Source: Stichopus chloronotus (Eukaryota > Echinodermata > Holothuroidea > Aspidochirotida > Stichopodidae). From it: DNA of 64,000 nucleotides. The notes under the pieces are model-generated. The model was not told the origin of the DNA. It did not search any database and worked only from the letters and a program-made list of their open reading frames with translations. The translations under genes were made by a program, and so were the position numbers. Below are positions 11,986-23,600 of this stretch, one piece after another (within the stretch, counting starts at the first letter, position 1; the number at the start of each line of letters is the position of its first letter). The stretch spans positions 4,243,315 to 4,307,314 of the forward strand of contig CM037842.1 of assembly GCA_021234535.1 (NCBI GenBank), in the 5' to 3' direction.

Positions 11986-13344
11986 ACCAAGAATGGTTAT
12001 CAAATGGTACAATGATGAATGACTGCTTGAATCTTACAAACGAAAGTAATAGTAATAACCGTTATCTTATAAGTGAATCTCAACTCCGCAGTATCAAAAT
12101 GGTAAATGAATTTTCTTAGTATCCTCATCTATAACAAGGGTTTCTTCTTGAAACAAACTAAACAGTACGGTCTATACTATATAAGTAAACATCATGTAAT
12201 AAGCTGAAATGATAACGAAGAATCCTCGCCGAGGGATCAGTTCTTAAAAAATAATTCATAAATCAATCATAAAATAAAGTCAGTTGCGTTGATATATATT
12301 GAAGCAGTTTATATAATTCTTTCTTAAACTAAGCACCACGTCAAATCCTTTCAAGCCGTCCTTGAATTTACTCTAAAGACGGTAAACGTTCTTTATATCT
12401 AGCTCCAAATATCTGATATTGATCTTTGCACGTAGCAATAGCAGTTAATATTCAGTGAATGGATTGAATAGAGCGCATCGAATGTTGGCGCCTAAAGGAG
12501 TAAATGAATTAATAAATTGAAACTGCATTATACACAACGAGAGTGAATCTTTCAAGAAAAAGTGACATTTCAAGAAAAGACAGAGAGAGAAGGAAATCTT
12601 CATTTCTATTCTCCGAGAGCGCTTTGACTTGTAAATGTTCACTGTTTTCCAAACTTGTATGATCTTACCTAGAAAACTTGAAAGCAGTTTGTCTCAGATA
12701 CACGTGTATTTGCCATTGATATATGGCTGGATTCATACAGGCATACAGACGACATAAAAATGTTTTAACTGCCAGAATTTACACTGGAAGAGACTTGAAA
12801 GTCTACAACCTGTTCTTGCAACAGTTGAAACGACATTAAAAAATCTCTTCTTTCAACGCAATAAGCAATTTCGTTCTTAAAGTGTATAAATCAGTCTATT
12901 ATACTTTGAGCTGCTGAAACGAAGAGAAAACGGAGAGCGAAAAGAAGAAGAAAGTAAAAAAAAACACTAAAAATGAAAGTTTACAGAAGTCAGAGGTGTC
13001 TTTGAAAAAAGAAAAATATTTGTCTCATTTAATATATATTGAAAGGTTTAATATAGACCGTTCTTAATACATCATTAATGCATGTGGCTCCTAGCAATTA
13101 TTAGTAAGGGTGGTAAATCGACTATATATTAGAAAGTAACAAATCGATCACCATAGAAACTCGACAGGTTATTCATCTTTCTCTGTATTTATTTCTAATC
13201 TTCACTTATTGACAGGAACTTGCCTACCGTATGTCATGACGAAAAAGCAACCGATACCCTTATCGGCTATCACTGATAACATAACATTTCATTAATATCA
13301 TGTCTAGCTTATTGACTGATATTGTCTTCCTTTTTCATAGACAA
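11986..13344. other. Intergenic, nothing recognised
   Basis: AT-rich sequence with no coding or repeat family identified by eye. Confidence 0.4.
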
Positions 13345-13545
13345 AAAGCAACGAGAGGGCAATCCACGGAGTTGCATCTCATTCCTATCCTTGTCCATAA
13401 TCATTTGCTCCTAAACACGTGTTTCTTCGATCTAGAGTTTGATCGCACACCTAGCTCATTACAGTATACACAGTACATAAGCACACAGAGCTTGGCCATT
13501 GATGTGCAAATGTGTTCAAGTGTTGTGTAAATTTAGCAATCACGC
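13345..13545 (+). repeat. Dispersed repeat, uninterrupted copy of the 8117-8530 family
   Basis: It opens gagagggcaatccacggagt and includes tacacagtacataagcacac, matching tacacagtacataagtacac at 8.23 kb. Sequence resembling both sides of the MITE site at 8262-8459 is contiguous here. Confidence 0.65.
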
Positions 13546-13549
13546 TTTC

Positions 13550-13692
13550 GAGTGATTATTATTATTATTATTGTTATTATTCTTATTATTCTTATCATTA
13601 TTATTCTTATCATTATTATTATTATCATCATCATGATCATTATTATTACTATCATCATCATTATTATCATTATTATCATCATCATCATTATA
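13550..13692 (+). repeat. (ATT)n/(ATC)n trinucleotide microsatellite
   Basis: Imperfect att/atc triplets. The poly-Ile, poly-Tyr and poly-Met open frames across it on both strands are artefacts. Confidence 0.9.
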
Positions 13693-13960
13693 TTCCCTCC
13701 TTTTAATTCAAGAAATATTCGTATACACACTGACTTATACCGTATTTCTGATCGCACAAAAGCAACTACGAGAATTATGGAAAAACAAAGTGCGCGTAAA
13801 ATAGCAATTAAACTAAATACACAAATTAAACAAATGCAAAAGTTGCCGCTAATTAATAATATAGTCATAAATAGCATCACATAAATCATGATAACTTTTC
13901 TCCTTTTTTTATTTAATAGATTTTCTCTTTGCATTAAACCTTTCTACATTAATCGCAAAC

Positions 13961-15200
13961 TTAAACTTGTACAGAAATTCTTGAACTGAGAGTTGTACCT
14001 TCTTGCATTTGTTTTGATAAATATTTCTTATCGTTTTTCATATGCAAAATTAAAAAAATAAAATGGGTGCTTTTCCCCTTGTTAAAACCAAAAAAAATTA
14101 TTTTGTTTGGAAATGAAAAATTGTTCTTGTAGAACCGACCTTTCCACATCTAGAAAAAAACCTGAAACCACACTACATTCCCAAAATAAATGTCCAATGC
14201 TTCCGCTATCTGTGTGACAAAAAGAACACTTATCACTTTCTCCCTTACCCCATAGCATGGAAAAAATTATTAGTAGTTACAATTCTACGTGTAAATCTAA
14301 ACTGCAGGTAGTGTAATTTTGTGTCGTTCCTATTGAGACGGGGCATTTCAAAAATATTCTGCCCATCAAGATCCGTATAGTGTATAAGTATATAAGTAGA
14401 GGGTATAAGTGTAACTTATAGCCCTCCATCCCTTACTGATTTTACCATAACCGAGCGTTTAACTTTATCAGGGTTCCCGCCCCAAATAAAATCAAAGATG
14501 ACGCCTTCTAACTCTTTGATAACTCAAATGCCCACATGAATAACCATCATTTAATGAATCTGCAACCAAGTCACCAATTACTGGCCAAGACACTTAATAA
14601 AAATTGACGGACAAACCATCGCATCCAGGGGATTTATCATTTTTCATTTATGACAACGATTGAAAACATTCATTAACTGTAAGATCCCCTCCAAACGTGA
14701 GATCGTTATCAATATAATTTTCTGGAAGATCCTCAAAAAAAAAAAAAATAAGGTTGGGGAACAAGATCGTGACGTGTGGAGTGATTGATAATAATCTTTG
14801 GTATGATCAAGCAATTCTTTTTCATCTGTTAATATAGTACCCTGTTAATTGATAAGCCTAGAGATAAAATTAAGTGATTTATTTCTTTTCTCTAGGCTTA
14901 AAAAATACTCTGAGTTTTTTCCCCTTCCTCTACCCATTTAGCTCTTGAACTTAAAATAGTTCCTTGGAGTTTATAATCATATAGATACATTAACTCATTT
15001 TGGGCCCCTTTTAACTGAGACCGTAACTCGGACAATTCTCTAGTGTAAATCTGATGTTCAAGGAGGGCAATCCTGGCAATAAGTTGGTTTTCTTTGTCAC
15101 GATATTTCTTTTCGTTATGCCTTGAATAATTCATACTAAAATTACGGATTTTGAATTTTAAAACATTTGTCAAAACACATGTAACAACATGTGTCAAAAC
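13961..15200 (-). mobile_element. Degenerate L1/Tx1-type non-LTR retrotransposon ORF2 fragments
   Basis: Reading the minus strand from 15.2 kb: a stretch ending SRAKWVEEGEKTQSIF (usual linker before the reverse transcriptase), then NDKSPGCDGLSVNFY near 14.6 kb (reverse-transcriptase motif KSPGxDGL), then CSFCHTDSGSIGHLFWEC near 14.2 kb (C-terminal zinc-knuckle-like motif). An ILHMKNDKKYLSK-type tail follows. Order and strand match one element, but most of the RT is missing and the frame is broken, so it is a dead, internally deleted copy. Confidence 0.8.
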
Positions 15201-17940
15201 TCAACAAAACTAATTTTTCTCTACCATCATCCAAGAGATGAGTAGAAAGAGAAGCGTACTTGTACTGCAACGACAGCGTTAACAATTGTGTTTTTTTTTT
15301 TTTTTTGCTTGACTTTTGTGTTTTTCCAAGAATTTATTATTAGCTTACGGTACAGTTCTCCATCGTTCCATTTTATGACATGTTTACATATATATAAAAC
15401 TGTTCAGTTTCTTTTGAAAGAAAACCCTTTGTGATATCAGAATACGTCTCTTTATTTTATCTGATTCTCCGTCGAAGATTCATAATGACGTTGACATTTA
15501 TTATCATTGCCTTTAATTTTCTCTTTGGGAGGTTCAAACAGTCTTTTTTCATTAATCGTTGTTGTCTATCTTAAATTGCTGCTGTCTTGGATAGATGCGA
15601 GAACACCCAGTCTGTTGATATATGCTTTAACATTATCACTTTTCACAAGAGAAAGGGATGCTGTGTTTTTTTTGTGTGTGGCCTTTTTACGTATACAGGC
15701 AAATAAAGATTTTTTAATAAAGAAAATTTTGTGAAAATGTGATTGTTCAGATGATTTTCACCATGAAGAATACAAGCAGCAGAGCTTGGTTGATTTCACT
15801 TTAACCTGTACAGTCTAGAGTCGTGTGTCTCAACGACGACGTATAGCAAAGCCAAATATACCCAACAACTGTAATCCCCTCTACAGTAAGGACTCTTGGT
15901 ACATGATCAAACAACAACTGACATTGAGATTCAAGTGCTTTTTTTTTTCTTCATTCGATTTACATGATTCATTTTTCAATACCAATTTTAGCATGACTTT
16001 ATTGGAATGCGTAATCCACATTGTTATTTGGGTTTCCCCATACCAATCCTTTAGGCTTCTTTCTAATCCCTTATTTTAGTCACTGACAGAATGTTTTCAG
16101 TCCGTTTTTTTATGATGATGTGGTTTTGTGTTTCGTTTTGCTGTGTTTAAGAATCACTTTATACTAAATATAGTGCGTATCTTAAAGTACCATACATCAA
16201 ATATAACCCCACATTCTGTCAAATTATATCTCGCACTTTGAAGTGTCGTATAATGTAAAGATTACTCTAATCGTTATTAGATATAAGTCAATAATTGATA
16301 TGGGTTTCAAAGGCATCAACGGGACCCCGGTCATGGAATTCATTTCCTGATTTGAAGGGTCCGAGGGAAGGAGGTTCCACTTCCCACTGAACAGGTTCTG
16401 TTTATCTAAAGCAAAGAAGGGCTATAAAAGAATCGAGTTCAAAATGCAATTGTCGTTGTCAAACTTCGCTACATGCTCATATTCTGCTTGATTACATATT
16501 AGTACCTTATGAAGAAAATGAGGCAAACTGCTTAAATCCCTGAAACCCAACCAGGTTTTACATGTGAAACAGTTATTTGGGAGGTTTATTGTCAACTGAG
16601 GTCTTGCTAATTCATTATTTTTGAATTATGGTCAGAATGAATGTCAGTACACTGATGGGCACAAATCATGTGACAAGGTTTGTCATCTGACTATACCCTA
16701 CACGTCTTTGATGTTTTGACGTCCCTGTACATGTTACTTGGGGGGACAACTGCAAGTAGGCCCGGGGATCTGTCACGAGTGGTGGGAAAGCATTAACTCT
16801 GGCCAAAGTAGAACTTCTCGCGAAGGCCTTACGTGGTGCCTCTGCTCATGTAACAATGCCAATTGCGTAATGGTTTTGTTGTCGCGTGGCTCTTAACCAA
16901 TGAGATGGTGTTCAGGAAATACTGATGGGTGTGACTTTCAAAACAGAGCCATGATGATACTTGAATACAGTATGGATAGGCTGATTTTTACTTTGAGGAA
17001 GTTTCCTAGTTCCTACAGTACATATTTCATAACGTAAGGACCGTGACATTTATCTTGTACTTTCAGCACTTTTGCTCTTTTCCATACAGGTAAACTGATC
17101 ATAAAACTGCCCAAAAGAAGTGCCGGTACGTAGTAAATAATAACACTACAAGTAAAAGGGTTGTCCAACATATATATTGATTCCAACTGTGTGCGCTATG
17201 AATAAAGACACGTCATGAATACGCCAATGCAAATATCACTACATTACGGGAGGGGTTCATACGACAGGCGGGTAAAACAAACCTTGTGTGTTCTGAAATG
17301 CAGTTCATTAAACGGACAACGCAGGTTATATGGAGAGCGCTTCTTGCTAAAAGTAAACCAACCAGGCATCATAACCTTTGCAAACAACTGAGTGTCTATC
17401 AGTAATTTATGTTGTGTTAAAGCTGCCGAAACGATTTTCGTCAGCTTCGTTTTTCTGTTTCTTAATGAAATCATGTCGTGGGAACAACTGGGTGAAATCA
17501 TCATTTATATCTCCACACCATCTTTTGTCATCACGTTTGCATATTTCGGAAATACATACCACCGTTTGAAAGTCACTATCAGGTGAAATAAGAGAGATGT
17601 AATTACAGAAATGGAGAACACAGAAAGTTCGTAGTAAGGAGATTAACCTAACACGACTGACACTTAAGCTGCAGGTCCGATTTTTCGCATGGCTAGAGAG
17701 TGGTGTGTATATCCCTTTAACGTAAACGTTGCCCTTATAACATTGCCCTCAGAATTGTTGTATCAGCATTGCCACAATTTTTTTTTCTAGCAAATTCAAT
17801 TAAATTTTCAAATGATATTTGATAAATAGCTGTGTCAAAATACATTCAGCTCAATTTGAAATGAATACACCCAGAGCGTAATGTAAAACATATTATGAGA
17901 ACTTTTACAGAACTTTGTAACATCCTCTCCATATTTCTTC
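15201..17940. other. Intergenic, nothing recognised
   Basis: A slightly GC-richer patch at about 16320-16900 has no domain I could identify. Short open frames here look random. Confidence 0.4.
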
Positions 17941-17944
17941 TCTT

Positions 17945-18235
17945 TGCTTGATACACAACTGGCCAACACAATGAAAAAACATTCCTTCTAAGTTCAATTT
18001 CATTCTTCCTTACGTCATTTCCATTTTCTTATATCAATTCTATATTTATTTCAATCCCTGTTATAGTCACTTCCGATTCCATTCTTTCTAACTTCATTTA
18101 TATTCTTTTTCATTCATTCTCAATTCTTTCCTAACACAATCAAATTCTTAATTACTTAATTCCCATTCTTGCTTACTTCAAGTCCATTAATAATATGTTC
18201 ACTTTCCCTTTTTTCTTTCATCAGTTCTAATGATG
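17945..18235 (+). repeat. Low-complexity pyrimidine-rich degenerate repeat
   Basis: Loose repetition of cattctttc/taacttcattt-like words of about 20-25 bp. It is non-coding. Confidence 0.55.
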
Positions 18236-19027
18236 TGATTTAGCAACTAAGTTTAGAGTATAGTTTAAAGAATTACTCGAGCAGGGTAAGACTTAATAGC
18301 GTGACATGAACTATATCCGTTAGTTTATGTCGATTATCAAATAATGATGTGTTTGAAGTAGGGTTGATAACGAGCCTTTGAATAGCAAATACCAGTCAAT
18401 ACGTCTTGCATAGGAGACGTAAATGTTTATCTTTGGATGCTCAGAAACAAACAATGATGCTGGTTGACATTCCTTTTATATTTGTCTACTTAATTAAGAT
18501 GTACATATGTACCGTCCTATATTCTTTTCCTTCTTTTCCTTTTCCTTACTGGTCTTTCTTAGTAATTATTTTCAAAAATATGCTCACCAGCCACTACCTT
18601 TAGTGGTAATAATACCACCTTGGTTTGAAGAACAGTTGATGTAATGAAGTTTCAACATTACCAGGTGCAATAGATGAAAATGATTGTCTTCTTCATTTAA
18701 AGAAAGTAAATAGAGCAATAATGTAGCGAAAACTAAAAGAACTATTTTACATCTATTGGTCTAACAAAGTCTCAATGCACGTAAGCGTTTACAACTACTA
18801 TGCCCATTTTCAATTGGTTACTGATGACACGATTTATCAGTGCTCGCACTTCGTCTTCCCGCAACGAACAAACGACATAAAGGGGACACAGATTGGTAGA
18901 GATGTAATGTTATCGAGTAGCCACGGCAAACAAAATAAAGCAACTAGATATAAAGAACATTCAAAAATATTACCTGCATCCAAATCATCCGTCGTATAGC
19001 AACTGCATAAAAAAAACAGGAGACCAC

Positions 19028-20342
19028 CAGTGGCGGAGCGAAGATATGATCAGGGAGCGGTCGTCCTGACTGACCGACTCAAATAGATTACTAGCGCCCT
19101 TCTCAGCTTTTCACAAAACAGATAAAGTAAATAGAACAATATTCGTATGAGAAAAACAAACGAAAGAGAAGGAAAAGAAAATGCATGTTTCAGTACTTCC
19201 GCACTGCATATATCCAAGAAGCTTATGATGTTGATGGAAATTTTCCGCCTTCAGTTCGAATTCAAGCAAGTATTCATGAAATGTGCAAATTTTTATCAGC
19301 ACTTTTTTATCGGAAAATTTCAAATGAGAATACTTTTTCATCCAAGAAAATATTAACTGTACTATTTTCTGAAGGCTTACTTGAGGAGCATGAAAAGAGC
19401 GATTTGCAGCAATCTAGGGGCGGATGGTTATGTATTTACTTTGTTGATACCCTCCGGTTCAAACGATGCTAGCGTCCATGTTAGAGAGTCTACAAACACT
19501 TCTTAATTCACCGCTGATCAAAAATTCAGACTACGTCAATAGGCTCAGTAAGAAAACAAATTTTACAGTACTCTGCATTTAATTCGAGTCTTCGGAGACC
19601 CTACAAACAATCATTGTGAATCCACAGTCAAATAAAAGCAGTGATGGTCTGATGATCTGTTCATCCCCAATCAAATATTTGCCAAGTGATCCAAGAAGAA
19701 AGATGCATAATTTATAATTTCGTCATCATCTCAACTCATCTGATATGTATTAAAAATTTCATAGATGACTTTTGCTCTCATTAATTTGAGAACTTGCAAA
19801 CATGAGATACCTGTTTCAAGACTGTGCATATGCAGCTTGTAACACCCATGGAGTGCCGTTTTGGGTCATGTAGGGCAGGAAATAGCACTTCCTGAGTGTT
19901 ATAAGGAAAAGGAACTACACGCTCTGCGACATCCAATAGTGGCGTTCCGCTTAGATGGTACTTATGAGTCCCCTATATAGACAGGGTTGTGATAACTGGT
20001 CATTTGACGCCATTCTGCTTCAGAAATGTACCATCATATTGAACCTTTTGTGAGACATGATAATCAGTCAACTTGTGGTTGTACATGTTTTGTTTTTTTA
20101 CTGGATAAGTTCAGAACATTTATCACCTTTCGACTAATCTGCATGCATAGGCCTGCAATGTTCGTGCATGTGAAAATTTTCGAAACATCTAAAGCCGCAA
20201 CCCTCTCTATATAGGAACCCTAATAGTCCTGCCATCACTCACCAATCCAATATCTTTAAAGAGGGGTTGGTATTTCTATCATACAGCGCTCTTAAAAGCC
20301 ATTTTCGTTTATTCCTGGCTAAAACTGCTAGCTCCGCCACTG
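19028..20342. mobile_element. hAT-like non-autonomous DNA transposon
   Basis: The ends are cagtggcggagc at the left and gctccgccactg at the right, perfect 12-bp inverted termini. They are flanked by near-identical 8-bp target duplications, gagaccac (19020-19027) and tagaccat (20343-20350), sharing 6 central bases. CAGTGGCGGA-type termini with 8-bp duplications fit the hAT superfamily. The 1315-bp body shows no recognisable transposase, so it is probably mobilised in trans. It ends 186 bp past the gene 2 stop. Confidence 0.78.
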
Positions 20343-20528
20343 TAGACCATCCTACCAAAACAAATACTGGATTAAAGGACGTAACACTAAGATTTGACAA
20401 AGTAACATGCTAACATTACTACTGATTTGATAAAACACGATAAATGATAAAAAATGAAAATAATAATGAACAAACTAAACTTTTTTTCCACCTATATAGG
20501 ATAGAAGACAAATGAGACATTTTCGATA

Positions 20529-20662
20529 CTACGCATTTTCCTCGCAAATAATTGTATAGATATCTTTATCGTTTGAACAGGTATCCTTACTGGTAAACGC
20601 TTCATTATCAAATTGAAACACACGGCAACTTTCTTCCTGCAGAGCTTGGGTTGAAACCCCAA
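20529..20662 (-). CDS. Gene 2 last exon: Cys-containing C-terminal tail and stop
   Basis: Acceptor ctgttttcag. The frame continues from the SUEL exon by phase 1 and encodes VGVSTQALQEESCRVFQFDN, then EAFTSKDTCSNDKDIYTIIC and EENA before TAG. It has three cysteines and no hydrophobic end. A minus-strand AATAAA (plus 20308-20313) lies about 215 bases past the stop, inside the hAT-like element. Confidence 0.75.
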
Positions 20663-23600
20663 CTGAAAACAGAAGAAAACATAAACGTCTCATAAAGGAT
20701 ATAATTACACACATTGTTACCAGCAATAAACAGTACGCTAGAACATGTCAATATTTGTAATATATATATACATCCACACAAAAGATTTCTGAATGATATG
20801 CTACAAAGTGATAAAAAATCTTCTTTGACATCTGAACAGATAGATAAAATCCATTGATGGCCTGGATATAAAATATCGTCAACTGTTTTGCATCTGTCTG
20901 ACCTTGTTCTCAAATAATTACTCACCGCATGAATATGATACTTCTAAATACTTATAGGTGCCCACGCATGGATCAGTGAATTCTAGATTATTGGCTGTCA
21001 CCACACAACGGCTTTGACCATTACAAAGGCCCGTCACTCTTGTGTAGGAATTGCTTGAAATACACTCGAAGGTCTAGGGAGACAACAAACACTTAGTAAA
21101 AATTTTATCTTTCTTTGAGGAAAATATTCAAGTGCACATGCATTATATTAAGCAGGAGGAGGAAAAACAAACAATCATTCTAAACACTGTTTAAAATATG
21201 GATATTTTGATATCTGTATCAGTGTGTCTGTATGTGTCTGTACTATATTTCTATGTACTGTTTGTCTGTGCACCTGAATTTTTGGATGCGGGCAAAGGTC
21301 CTTCCCGTGCACTCTCCCGTAGACGCCCTGATGTATTTCAATGGTCATATTACTTCTGCAATCAATTGTCAATTGTTCTCCTTCGCAAACAAAGGTCGTA
21401 TCTGAGGAGATATAATCGAAATACACCAGGAAAAAAAATGTTCAGCACTTCAATGCTGCAAGGCGAGACGGTACTGATCACATGAATGTTAACAAATTCC
21501 GAAGAGCCTTCTTAAGCTGTTAGTGTGTATTTTGTAGTTTCAAAAATGCTCTGACTAATATGTCACATTTTTTAGTATTAATCTGCTATTGATGTCATTA
21601 TCATCCTTTGATATCATTATCTGCAACTGATGTCAAATTAAATGTCATTAATACATGGGCATCTTATATAGTCACGATACACCACTTGAGAATGCATGCA
21701 GTGATCACTGAGAATTCAATTGTGGATACACTATTTTAACATCGGTACCTATCAGCTATATTTTCATGATCTCGGTATTATCTTTATTCCTTGTGTATGG
21801 CACGTTATTGGTACCAATTTATGTTGACATGACTTTTTTTTCATTTGATGAAGTACCAAAGTCACTTGGTGATGCGCACTCATCTTTTGGTGAAGGTGTG
21901 AAGTTTCTACATGTTCATATAATATATTCAAGTCATTGGATGAGGCACACTCATTTGATGAATATATGCATTAAGTTACAGCTGCTTCATTGGCGTTCCA
22001 AAGTGATTTCATCTCACATTATTTGGTTGTGAATTGCGTGCTTCTTTGTACGGGTAAGCACAAATTCGATGAAGATAATCGAAGTCCCATTTCGTTTCAC
22101 TGATTGATCCATCGAAAAGGGATCCGGGGAGGGGGGGGGGGAATCAAAACTGAACGGCTAACCCTAGTATTGCACATTCCAAGTTCAAATAGTCGCGCAT
22201 TATCGTACCATATGATAACTTGTACAAGATAGAGATAAGTATGTCAATTCATAGTCGTAAGCAGTACTGAAAACTTGGACGCGAGCCGTAAGTCAGGCGC
22301 TTTGGAAAGAAAAAAATGCTGGGGGTACCGACAGCTTAATTAGAGCGACACCAACTGTTGGCGCGGACCGTACTAGAAAATCGTTTTGGCTTCACAAGCC
22401 ATCCAGATGGCAGGAAACAACATTTCCGAGTGTTCTAATCTGTACTGTATTACGCAAGTCTTGAAGTGGGCATCTCATTTACGCAATTCATCTATATATT
22501 CTTTTCCATTTATTGTCTGAGCTCTGACTTTTTCGTTAGACGGACTTAGCACACAACCACCCCCAGTTCGGTTGCCCCACTGCTATACACTGTAAAGCCG
22601 AATGGTACTAAGCCTAGGCTGGGCAATAAGGTTACTGGGTTGGGTAGGGTCTATTGCCGAACGGATGGTAAGCTTAGCCCTTCACAGGAGTAGACCCTAT
22701 GTCCTCTCAACGACCGCATCACAGATAGCGTTTACAATGCATGGTGTTATAAAAACCTGGGTGAGGTACTACTCAAAGTCCCATTCTCCGTATGGTCCAT
22801 AGTATCTCAAGATAAAGTCTGATCCTGTGAGTACCACTAAAATAGTTTCCTTGTGACAAACCATCGACAAAAAAAATATGTAGGAGAAGCATTTCCCTGA
22901 ATTTCCGGAAATGGGCCATAGGGTCCGCGTGGGACATTGATACTTTTTGTACTATTTCCAATGATGCGCCACCTAAGGAGAGTTGTGTCCAGGTTTCATA
23001 CAAATGCATGACCGCATGTGGGTAGAGTCGCGTATTGAAGCGAATATCGAATTTCATAAAATGGGGCATAGGGTCCACATAGGACCTTGGACTAAAAATC
23101 TACGTACACCCAAATTGTCCAACAACAGAGTGTCATGTGACACGCCTCCACCATTGCAGATAAATGTCTGTAAGAGACACACTGCAGAATCTGAATGGAT
23201 GGCGAACAGATCCTCAACGAACACCCTCAGTTTAGTTACCACTAGTATCATTATGATAAACCGGCAATCATTGTACAAGAGAACATGTAGAAGTAGGAAT
23301 GAAGCGATTTGCCGAGTTTCATAGCATGGGACGCGGGGCGACATTGGACGTTTATGAACACCACAAATGGCCAATCATCCAAGAAACAATGTGTCCAAGT
23401 TTCATACAAATCCATGAAAGCATGAGGTTGAGAAGCATTTTTAAACAGAATCTCATAATATGGACCTAAGCCCACACTGGACCGGGCCCTTTTAAAACTT
23501 CCTGAACTCACCGAAGGTAGCGCTAGCAGAGCATTACTATGACAAACCATCACCCTTTTACAAAAAAATCTGTATGAGTACATATTTTGATGAATTTTAC

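Noticed and set aside
13512..13934. Long Ile/Tyr/His-rich frames on both strands
   Set aside because: Artefact of the att/atc triplet microsatellite.
22773..23583. Several ~100-codon frames on both strands
   Set aside because: They follow the ~150-bp tandem repeats and match no protein family.
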